A stretch of 5,619 nucleotides of DNA from Desulfuromonadales bacterium (lineage in GTDB: Bacteria > Desulfobacterota > Desulfuromonadia > Desulfuromonadales > BM103): the NCBI GenBank assembly GCA_030614505.1, contig JAUWTX010000158.1:1-5619 (forward strand), written 5' to 3'. Shown here piece after piece: positions 1-4,929 of the stretch. Numbering within the stretch: position 1 is the first letter of the stretch; every line of letters begins with the position of its first letter. The notes beneath the pieces are model-generated. The model did not search any database. It saw only the letters and a list, made by a program, of their open reading frames with translations, and was not told the DNA's origin. The translations under genes were made by a program, and so were the position numbers.

Positions 1-42
1 ACATTTTCGACAGTTTTCTTTGACAGTGATAATCGGATCCAT
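1..42 (-). CDS. Partial N-terminus of a probable 4Fe-4S ferredoxin-domain protein (runs off left edge)
   Basis: Reading the minus strand from an ATG at 42, the 14 codons to the window edge give MDPIITVKENCRKC. This resembles the opening of 4Fe-4S proteins of the type found at the N-terminus of iron-only-hydrogenase-like and PAS-linked proteins in anaerobes, where the first two cysteines of a CxxCxxCxxxCP cluster motif follow a short beta strand. C11 and C14 would be those first two ligands; the rest lies outside the window. There is no clear Shine-Dalgarno sequence before the ATG. A GTG at 60 in the same frame, directly after an in-frame TAA, is an alternative start adding six residues. The gene would be divergent from ltaE. 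The call rests on a very short peptide, so the family is tentative and the specific function cannot be given. Confidence 0.5.
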   Translation of the reverse strand, partial: MDPIITVKENCRKC

Positions 43-53
43 GGGTGAGGATT

Positions 54-69
54 GTGCCACTTATGGCAC
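54..69. repeat. Short perfect inverted repeat in the divergent intergenic region
   Basis: GTGCCA (54-59) and TGGCAC (64-69) form a perfect 6-bp palindrome around the 4-base centre CTTA. It sits 12 bases before the ATG of the left-edge minus-strand gene. No T-run follows on either strand, so it does not look like an intrinsic terminator. An operator or an RNA hairpin in the leader of that gene is possible, but nothing in the window decides between them. Confidence 0.45.
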
Positions 70-78
70 GATGGTGTC

Positions 79-94
79 AATCAGGGAATCAGGG
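79..94. repeat. Tandem 8-mer direct repeat (AATCAGGG x2)
   Basis: AATCAGGG occurs at 79-86 and again immediately at 87-94, followed by two more G. It lies in the divergent intergenic region between the left-edge gene and ltaE, just before the first heptamer-type repeat. It could be a short direct-repeat binding site or chance; no function can be assigned from sequence. Confidence 0.35.
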
Positions 95-97
95 GGC

Positions 98-153
98 AAG
101 CTGTAAGCTGCAAGGTTGAAAGCAGTAAACGTTATAGCCTTACAGCTTCCGGC
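98..153 (+). repeat. Intergenic heptamer-type repeat with inverted ends, copy 1 (upstream of ltaE)
   Basis: The left arm begins AGCTGTA-AGCTGCA (99-112), two near-identical 7-base units followed by degenerating ones. The right end carries CCTTACAGC (138-146), the reverse complement of the left unit, so GCTGTAAG (100-107) can pair perfectly with CTTACAGC (139-146). The same plan, in the same orientation, recurs at 1254-1317 after ltaE, so this is a repeat family rather than chance. It resembles short palindromic or heptamer intergenic repeats known in other bacteria. The family name is unknown to me. Confidence 0.6.
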
Positions 154-161
154 TTTATCCT

Positions 162-191
162 TTGCCCCTCATGCTTTTGGGGTGTTATGTT
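162..191 (+). promoter_or_regulatory. Weak candidate sigma70 promoter for ltaE
   Basis: TTGCCC (162-167, 4 of 6 to TTGACA) is followed after 18 bases by TATGTT (186-191, 4 of 6 to TATAAT). Transcription would start near 198 and give a leader of about 33 bases containing the ltaE ribosome binding site GGGAGA at 215-220. The match is poor and this is only the best pair I could find between the repeat and the start codon. Confidence 0.22.
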
Positions 192-230
192 ACGGGCACC
201 CAATTGCTTGATTCGGGAGATGCGAAGACA

Positions 231-1262
231 ATGAAAATCATCGATCTACGTAGTGACACTGTTACCAAGCCGACGGAAAGCATGCGTCAGGTCATGTTTG
301 AGGCCGAGGTAGGGGACGATGTCTACGCTGAAGATCCGACTGTCAACCGCTTGCAGGAAATGGCTGCAGAGATGGCCGGCATGGAGGCGGGGTTGTTCGT
401 GCCGAGCGGCACTCAGGGCAATCTGTTGGCAATATTGTCACACTGTCAGCGGGGTGAAGAGTATATTGCCGGGCAGCAGGCGCATTGTTACCGTTACGAA
501 GCGGGTGGGGCGGCTGTTTTCGGCGGTGTGCAGCCGCAGCCGATCAGTTTCGAGGAAGATGGAACACTCGATCTGTCACAAGTAGCAGCAGTCATTAAGC
601 CGGAGGATGATCATTTTGCCATCACCCGCTTGCTCTGTCTCGAAAATACTCAGGCTGGCACGGTGCTACCTCTTGAGTACCAGTCTGATGCGGCTGATTT
701 AGCCCGTGAGTGTGGCCTGAAATTGCATCTCGATGGTGCTCGCGTTTTCAATGCTGCCGTCCGGCAGCAGGTTTCATTGTCCGCGATCACCCGATACTAC
801 GACTCTGTATCTTTCTGCCTGTCCAAAGGACTTGGAGCTCCGGTCGGTTCAATTCTGGTCGGTTCGTGTGAGTTTATTGATCGGGCGCACCGTTGGCGCA
901 AAATGGCCGGTGGTGGCATGCGGCAGGCCGGTATCCTGGCCGCGGCTGGAATCTACGCTATGGAACACCAAGTCGAACGCCTGTCTGAGGACCATCTCCA
1001 TGCCACGATGCTGGCAGAGGGGCTGGCTAGGATCGATGGGCTTAACGTAGATCTGGATGCTGTTCAAACCAACATGGTCTTCGTATCAATAGACCCTGAA
1101 GAGCAGTCCCGGCTTATTGGTTTTCTCAAAGTGCGAGGAATTCTGGTTGGTGGCTACGGTCAGTTGCGGCTGGTTACTCATCACGATATAGAAGCTGAGG
1201 ATATTTCTTGTGTCATTGAGGTGTTCCAGGCTGCAATGGCAAGTAACAACGGCCAGCTGTAA
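231..1262 (+). CDS. ltaE: Low-specificity L-threonine aldolase (PLP enzyme)
   Basis: This 343-residue protein belongs to the beta-eliminating-lyase/threonine aldolase family (fold type I PLP enzymes), which cleave L-threonine or L-allo-threonine to glycine and acetaldehyde in the cytoplasm. E. coli LtaE is of similar length (about 333). Visible family marks are the N-terminal LRSDTVTKPT at 6-15, GDDVYAEDPT at 28-37, the substrate-region H85, the cofactor-ring aspartate in HLDGAR (D168, R171), the Schiff-base lysine in SFCLSKGLGAPVGS (K199), and the carboxylate-binding arginine in LRLVTH (R313). I chose the ATG at 231 because homology begins there and GGGAGA (215-220) lies ten bases upstream; an in-frame ATG at 162 would add 23 residues with no family resemblance. 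The last codons and the TAA stop (1260-1262) lie inside an intergenic repeat. The gene appears monocistronic and converges on yajQ. Which threonine isomer it prefers cannot be read from sequence. Confidence 0.95.
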   Translation: MKIIDLRSDTVTKPTESMRQVMFEAEVGDDVYAEDPTVNRLQEMAAEMAGMEAGLFVPSGTQGNLLAILSHCQRGEEYIAGQQAHCYRYEAGGAAVFGGVQPQPISFEEDGTLDLSQVAAVIKPEDDHFAITRLLCLENTQAGTVLPLEYQSDAADLARECGLKLHLDGARVFNAAVRQQVSLSAITRYYDSVSFCLSKGLGAPVGSILVGSCEFIDRAHRWRKMAGGGMRQAGILAAAGIYAMEHQVERLSEDHLHATMLAEGLARIDGLNVDLDAVQTNMVFVSIDPEEQSRLIGFLKVRGILVGGYGQLRLVTHHDIEAEDISCVIEVFQAAMASNNGQL

Positions 1263-1317
1263 GCTGTAAGCTTTAAGGTCGTAAAGTTCTTAAACCTTAC
1301 AGCCCTCTTCTAACTTC
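1254..1317 (+). repeat. Intergenic heptamer-type repeat with inverted ends, copy 2 (between ltaE and yajQ)
   Basis: The left arm reads AGCTGTA-AGCTGTA-AGCTTTA (1255-1275), three 7-base units in tandem. CCTTACAGC at 1295-1303 is the inverse of the unit, so GCTGTAAG (1263-1270) pairs perfectly with CTTACAGC (1296-1303). Inside, CTTTA (1271-1275) can pair with TAAAG (1282-1286). It shares its plan and orientation with the copy at 98-153. It fills the 57-base gap between convergent ltaE and yajQ, overlaps the ltaE stop codon and reaches nearly to the yajQ stop. It could form a hairpin at both transcript ends, but there is no clean T-run, so a terminator role is unproven. Confidence 0.6.
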
Positions 1318-1319
1318 TC

Positions 1320-1805
1320 TCAGCCCCTCATATTGATGAACTGCAGGTCGATGCCGAAATCCTTGCCTTTGAGCAGTTGAATGACGTCCTGCAGGTTATC
1401 GATCTTCTTGCCGCTCACGCGTACCTGGTCCTCCATGATCTGTGCCTGAACTTTGAGCTTGCTCTCTTTGATCGCTTTGACGATCTCCTTGCCCCGTTCC
1501 TTGTCTATCCCCTGAAGAAGCGTGATGCGCTGGCGCATCGCACCGAGTGAGGCAGGTTCCTTCTTGCCAAACTCAAGGCAACTGGGGGAGACGTTGCGAC
1601 GGGCCAGCTTTCCGCGCAGGATATCAACCACCGCGGTCAGTTTGTAATCATCGGCGGCCAGAATAACAATGCAATCTTTCTCCAGGCTGATCTCGTTATG
1701 CGTCCCCTTGAAATCGTAGCGCTGATTGATCTCTTTACGGGCCTGGTTGACTGCATTATCGACCTCCTGCATATCCACCTTGAAAACAATATCAAAACTC
1801 GGCAT
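1320..1805 (-). CDS. yajQ: YajQ family cyclic-di-GMP-binding protein
   Basis: A 161-residue cytoplasmic protein matching the YajQ/UPF0234 family in full (E. coli YajQ is about 163 residues). It begins MPSFDIVFKVDMQEVDNAVN, continues with the typical RYDFKGT (29-35), the central SLGAMRQRITLLQGIDK (86-102) region, and ends LQFINMRG where the family usually ends in a QFxNFR-like sequence. The family has two ferredoxin-like alpha/beta domains; a Xanthomonas member was shown to bind cyclic di-GMP and act with a transcription factor, so a signalling role is likely but its partner here is unknown. The start at 1805 is chosen on homology and because AGGAGA (1813-1818) lies seven bases before it; the in-frame ATG at 1838 would add 11 unrelated residues. 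It is followed by a repeat and convergent ltaE, and appears to have its own promoter in the 165-base gap after the NYN gene. Confidence 0.95.
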   Translation of the reverse strand: MPSFDIVFKVDMQEVDNAVNQARKEINQRYDFKGTHNEISLEKDCIVILAADDYKLTAVVDILRGKLARRNVSPSCLEFGKKEPASLGAMRQRITLLQGIDKERGKEIVKAIKESKLKVQAQIMEDQVRVSGKKIDNLQDVIQLLKGKDFGIDLQFINMRG

Positions 1806-1904
1806 GCAAATATCTCCTGTCATTTTGGAGCCCGTCAAGTCAGACAGGTTCCTGGGATGAAATTCCAGAAGGGTATCAGATTTGTCGACACCTTTCCGGG
1901 CAGT

Positions 1905-1933
1905 ATTACAGTTAATGAGTCGGTTGCTGTCAT
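1905..1933 (-). promoter_or_regulatory. Candidate sigma70 promoter of yajQ
   Basis: On the minus strand ATGACA (1933-1928, 5 of 6 to TTGACA) is followed after exactly 17 bases by TGTAAT (1910-1905, 5 of 6 to TATAAT). Transcription would start near 1898, giving a leader of roughly 90 bases before the yajQ ATG at 1805. This suggests yajQ can be expressed independently of the NYN and dpp genes upstream on the same strand. The prediction is by eye only. Confidence 0.5.
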
Positions 1934-1948
1934 ATCTGGGGCAGATAT
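1932..1948. repeat. Perfect 7-bp inverted repeat touching the yajQ -35 box (possible operator)
   Basis: ATATCTG (1932-1938) and CAGATAT (1942-1948) are perfect inverse copies around GGG. The left half overlaps the last two bases of the proposed yajQ -35 hexamer at 1928-1933, a place where regulators often bind. It also lies 23-39 bases past the NYN gene stop, so it could instead be a 3'-end hairpin of that transcript, but no T-run follows. Operator is the favoured reading; the regulator is unknown. Confidence 0.4.
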
Positions 1949-1970
1949 TAGCTTGCTTTGGCAGCCATGA

Positions 1971-2762
1971 CTATGTAACCAAGCTGACTAAATGGTCGTG
2001 TTCTCCTTGCTTTACTTGAAAGCTCCCATGGTATTTTTTAAGCAACTCTGCGAATGTTTTGCACTCGTAATTTGATTCGTCAAAGGTAGGATCAAGACGC
2101 TTCACTATAGGTCTGATCGCTGCCTTTACGACCCACTCATCACCAGTCTTCTTAGTAATTTGCTTGATCGCTTTTGATAAAAGTTCAACGGGATCTTTAA
2201 TCTTTATGATGTCCGATTCATCCTCTTCAATACCTACAGCTGTCTGGCTGTCAACGACGAACGTTTCGTAATATTTAAAGTCTGAGCAACTGTTGGCCCA
2301 ATGCTGATTTGTTGATGCTTTACAACCGATACCAATCAAGTCTTTTCCCGCCGCCTTAATTTTTTGAGCCAAGGGGATAAAGTCACTATCACCACCTATA
2401 ACGATAATAGAGGAAATATGTGGGAATCTCATCACATCCTCAATGGCATCAAGAGACAATTTAATGTCAGCGCCGTTTTTTGCTGACGCTCCTGGAGGAA
2501 ATATCTGGATCAATTCGACAGCACATTTAAGTAAGGAATGACGATATTTTGCATACCATTGCCAATTGCAATAAGCTTTATTGATGGCGACATTTCCGTA
2601 TGTTGTTGCAAAATCGTACAGAGCTTGCACATCAAGCAACAAGTCTTGCTGTTTGCTCCTGTTTTGAGTACGGCCATAGCTTCCGCTACCATTGGCAGAG
2701 TCGTACAGGCTGGCATGAATGTTTTCAAAATCCCAATAGACTGCTACAGTTTCTTTCCCCAT
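1971..2762 (-). CDS. NYN-domain (PIN-like) predicted RNase with C-terminal OST-HTH/LOTUS RNA-binding domain
   Basis: A 263-residue soluble protein with two parts. Residues about 5-170 form an NYN (LabA/DUF88, PIN-like) domain: YWDFENIH (9-16), KNGADIKLSLDAIEDV (95-110) and VIGGDSDFIPLA (121-132) carry the acidic residues D11, D99, D105, D125 and D127 expected to bind metal. Residues about 188-262 match an OST-HTH/LOTUS domain (PVELLSKAI, then DEWV, RLDPTFD and the NYECKTFAELLKK core). NYN domains are predicted metal-dependent RNases and LOTUS domains bind RNA, so an RNA-processing or RNA-decay role is inferred; no target is known. The start at 2762 has a textbook AGGAGG (2768-2773) five bases upstream. 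It lies 46 bases after dppF on the same strand with no evident terminator between, so it may be co-transcribed. Its base composition is clearly AT-richer than its neighbours (26 of 60 GC at 2041-2100, against 40 of 60 at 3301-3360 in dppF), suggesting separate acquisition. Confidence 0.88.
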   Translation of the reverse strand: MGKETVAVYWDFENIHASLYDSANGSGSYGRTQNRSKQQDLLLDVQALYDFATTYGNVAINKAYCNWQWYAKYRHSLLKCAVELIQIFPPGASAKNGADIKLSLDAIEDVMRFPHISSIIVIGGDSDFIPLAQKIKAAGKDLIGIGCKASTNQHWANSCSDFKYYETFVVDSQTAVGIEEDESDIIKIKDPVELLSKAIKQITKKTGDEWVVKAAIRPIVKRLDPTFDESNYECKTFAELLKKYHGSFQVKQGEHDHLVSLVT

Positions 2763-2808
2763 ATATTCCTCCTGTTTTGACCTTCCCTAATTTCCGTATG
2801 GCCAATGG

Positions 2809-3804
2809 TTAAGTTATGTAGTGACGAAACCGCCCAACTTCACCACTGAAATGACAGGCAACCTGGTGCCCCGGTGCCTGATCGATCAATGGTGGATATT
2901 CCTGCCGGCAAATCTCCTGCACGTAAGGGCAGCGCGGATGAAAGTGGCAACCGCTCGGTGGATCAACCGGTGATGGGATCTCGCCGCTTAAGATCTGATG
3001 CTGTCGGACATGCTGTGGGTCAGGAACGGGCACAGAGTTGAGCAGGGCCTCGGTATAGGGATGGCGTGGCTGTTGATAAAGTTGCTCGGCATCGGCCAGC
3101 TCGACAATCCTCCCCAGGTACATCACCGCGACCCTGTCACAGACATGTTCGATAACACCGAGATCGTGGGAGATAAAGAGGTAGGTCAGGCCGAACTCCT
3201 CTTGAAGATCCTTGAGAAGGTTGATTATCTGGGCCTGGATAGACAGATCGAGTGCGGAGACCGGTTCGTCAGCGACCACCAGGCGTGGTTGTACCGCCAA
3301 GGTGCGGGCGATGCCGATGCGTTGGCGCTGGCCGCCGGAAAATTCATGGGGGTAGCGATCAAAGTGCTCGGTAGCGAGACCAACCTTGGCCATCAATGAG
3401 AGCACTTGTTCGCGGACCTTCTGTCCTTTTGCCAGGCCGTGGATCACCAGCGGTTCACCGATAATGTCACCGACCCGCATGCGTGGATTGAGTGACGAGT
3501 AGGGATCCTGAAAAATCATTTGCATGTTTCGCCGCAGGGCGATCAGCTCACGTTTCGGTATGCCGGTGACCGGCTGTCCTTCGAAGCGAATGATGCCTTT
3601 GTCCGGCTCGATCAGGCGCAGAAGAAGTTTGCCAGTAGTCGATTTGCCGCAACCGGATTCGCCGACCAGGCCGAGGGTTTCGCCGACTTTAAGCTCAAAG
3701 GAGACACCATCCACAGCTTTAAGCAGTTGTTTCGCTGCTCCCGGACGATTAGCACTGACCTTGAAGGCTTTGTGCAGGTTTTGAACTGACAGGAGTGTCG
3801 ACAT
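2809..3804 (-). CDS. dppF: Peptide ABC transporter ATP-binding subunit, DppF/OppF type
   Basis: A 331-residue ATPase that would energise dipeptide or oligopeptide import at the inner face of the cytoplasmic membrane, as a heterodimer with DppD (E. coli DppF is about 334). Visible motifs are Walker A GESGCGKS (48-55), Q-loop IFQDPYSSLNPR (97-108, Q99), signature FSGGQRQR (155-162), Walker B LVVADE (175-180, D179 and catalytic E180), D-loop SALD and H-loop H213. The C-terminal oligo_HPY extension (RHPYTEALL, 247-255) carries four cysteines, C286, C292, C299 and C317, in the spacing now associated with a [4Fe-4S] cluster in this subfamily. The ATG overlaps the dppD stop as TAATG, so translation is probably coupled. 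Assignment to the F-type rather than D-type rests on position, QDPYSSLNPR and the longer segment before Walker A. Substrate (dipeptide, oligopeptide, nickel or other) cannot be told from the ATPase alone. Confidence 0.92.
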   Translation of the reverse strand: MSTLLSVQNLHKAFKVSANRPGAAKQLLKAVDGVSFELKVGETLGLVGESGCGKSTTGKLLLRLIEPDKGIIRFEGQPVTGIPKRELIALRRNMQMIFQDPYSSLNPRMRVGDIIGEPLVIHGLAKGQKVREQVLSLMAKVGLATEHFDRYPHEFSGGQRQRIGIARTLAVQPRLVVADEPVSALDLSIQAQIINLLKDLQEEFGLTYLFISHDLGVIEHVCDRVAVMYLGRIVELADAEQLYQQPRHPYTEALLNSVPVPDPQHVRQHQILSGEIPSPVDPPSGCHFHPRCPYVQEICRQEYPPLIDQAPGHQVACHFSGEVGRFRHYIT

Positions 3805-4766
3805 TATTGCACCTGCCAGCAGCGCACCCAGTGACCTGGTTGCACTTCCTTGAGTGGCGGGAGTTCATTACGGCATGGGGCGAAGGCTTCGGGGCAGCGT
3901 TCGAGGAAAGAACATCCTGTATCAGTAGTGCCCGCTCTGGGAACACTCCCCTCGATGGGGACCAGCCGTTTCTGGCGTTCGCCGACACGCGGAATACAGG
4001 CTAGAAGACCCCGGGTGTAAGGATGCCGTGGATCTTTATATAATTCCTTCACCGGCGCTGTTTCCAGAATCAACCCGGCGTACATGATGGCAACCCGATC
4101 GGCATTCTCGGCAACCACGCCCAGGTCGTGGGTGATCAGCAGAGTTGCCATGTCGTGCTCAGCCTTGATCTGACCGAGCAGGTCCATGATCTGTGCCTGG
4201 ATAGTGACATCAAGAGCGGTGGTCGGCTCATCGGCAATCAGCAATTGCGGTTCGCAGGCCAGGGCCATGGCGATCATAACCCGCTGGCGCATGCCTCCGG
4301 AAAGTTGATGGGGATAATCCTTGATCCTCTGGGCGGCATCCGGGATACCGACTTTGTGCAAGAGCTCTATTGCGATTTCCGTCGCTTTTTGTTTGTCGTA
4401 TCCACGATGTAACTGCAGGGTTTCCATGATCTGGTTGCCGATTCGAAAGACCGGATTGAGCGAGGTCATCGGTTCCTGGAAGATCATGCCGATACGATTG
4501 CCACGAACCCGACGAATTTCCTCTTCGGGCATGTGCAGAAGATCGACACCATCGAAAAGAATATCACCATCGACGATGCGCCCCGGTTCAGGAACCAGCC
4601 GCAACAGGGAGAGAGCGGTTATCGATTTGCCGCAACCGGATTCACCCACCAACGCCAGGGTTTCGCCCCGATCGATGCTGAAATCGATACCGGCAATAGC
4701 CTTGACCAGACCATCGCCAGTAAAGAAAAATGTTTGCAGATTTTTAACTTCGAGAAGAGTGCTCAT
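3804..4766 (-). CDS. dppD: Peptide ABC transporter ATP-binding subunit, DppD/OppD type
   Basis: A 320-residue ATPase partner of the following DppF-type protein (E. coli DppD is about 327). It shows Walker A GESGCGKS (41-48), Q-loop IFQEPMTSLNP (95-105, Q97), signature LSGGMRQR (155-162), Walker B LLIADE (175-180), D-loop ALD (184-186) and H-loop H213. The QEPMTSLNP and SGGMRQRVMIAMAL forms are typical of DppD/OppD. The oligo_HPY extension (RHPYTRGLL, 247-255) holds C285, C291, C298 and C316, the same C-x5-C-x6-C plus distal C layout as its partner, consistent with a [4Fe-4S] cluster. The start at 4766 follows an in-frame TGA seven codons upstream, so it cannot be extended; yet the preceding bases are CAGGCCCCC, with no good ribosome binding site. 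It is the first gene of its strand run. No permease (DppB/DppC) or binding protein gene is adjacent, so the membrane partners must be encoded elsewhere. Confidence 0.93.
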   Translation of the reverse strand: MSTLLEVKNLQTFFFTGDGLVKAIAGIDFSIDRGETLALVGESGCGKSITALSLLRLVPEPGRIVDGDILFDGVDLLHMPEEEIRRVRGNRIGMIFQEPMTSLNPVFRIGNQIMETLQLHRGYDKQKATEIAIELLHKVGIPDAAQRIKDYPHQLSGGMRQRVMIAMALACEPQLLIADEPTTALDVTIQAQIMDLLGQIKAEHDMATLLITHDLGVVAENADRVAIMYAGLILETAPVKELYKDPRHPYTRGLLACIPRVGERQKRLVPIEGSVPRAGTTDTGCSFLERCPEAFAPCRNELPPLKEVQPGHWVRCWQVQ

Positions 4767-4929
4767 GGGGGCCTGTTGCGGGGGTCAATTAATTACGTAG
4801 AGGGAATCATGCTGGGGAGGGGATGTCAATCTATAAAGGATGTGGTACGTGCCACGCGCCACCCGCCACGCGCCACCAAATATATGCTAATATAGCCAAA
4901 TCTTCCTCTCTCAACAATCGGTGATTACA
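4767..4929. promoter_or_regulatory. Divergent intergenic region between dppD and the PHP gene, with candidate promoter elements
   Basis: This 163-base gap must hold the start signals of both genes. For the plus-strand PHP gene there are two candidate -10 elements: TATAAA (4832-4837) and an extended type TGC-TAATAT (4885-4893). Neither has a convincing -35 box, and the second would place its -35 inside the GC-rich heptamer repeat. For dppD the minus strand carries a perfect TTGACA (4829-4824), but the hexamer 17 bases on, TTCCCT (4806-4801), is a poor -10. The PHP gene has a modest ribosome binding site, GGTGA, at 4920-4924. Confidence 0.3.
4851..4878. repeat. GC-rich heptamer tandem repeat, four units of GCCACSC
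   Basis: The 28 bases read as GCCACGC, GCCACCC, GCCACGC and GCCACCA, four 7-base units alternating in one position, so the 13-base word GCCACGCGCCACC is present twice exactly (4851-4863 and 4865-4877). A degenerate fifth unit may precede it at 4844-4850 (GGTACGT). It lies between the divergent dppD and PHP genes. Its unit differs from the AGCTGTA unit of the repeats around ltaE, but the 7-base period is the same. Confidence 0.6.

Noticed and set aside
64..78. Possible sigma54 promoter beginning TGGCAC
   Set aside because: The -24 half matches, but the -12 position (77-78) reads TC rather than GC at the required spacing; the opposite strand also fails. The TGGCAC is better explained as half of the palindrome at 54-69.
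2..106. Open plus-strand frame from the left edge ending at TAA inside the first repeat, as the tail of an upstream gene
   Set aside because: The 34 residues resemble no family I know, and the minus-strand reading at 1-42 looks much more protein-like. It cannot be excluded without the sequence to the left.
98..153. CRISPR or tRNA-like structure in the region before ltaE
   Set aside because: There is no array of equal repeats with unique spacers, and no cloverleaf; units are 7 bases and degenerate.
1255..1317. Classical Rho-independent terminator between ltaE and yajQ
   Set aside because: The hairpin is possible but its stem is only 8 bp with a long loop, and neither side is followed by a T-run; kept as a repeat only.
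2998..3399. A 133-codon plus-strand frame
   Set aside because: It is antisense to the dppF Walker B, signature and C-terminal region and shows no family motif.
3640..4643. A 21-bp exact repeat shared by dppF (3640-3660) and dppD (4623-4643)
   Set aside because: It encodes the Walker A region of two paralogous ATPases, so identity follows from protein conservation. It is not a mobile or regulatory repeat.
4533..4895. A 120-codon plus-strand frame over the start of dppD
   Set aside because: It lies antisense to the Walker A and Q-loop region of a clear ATPase gene, and its composition is that of a mirrored coding strand.
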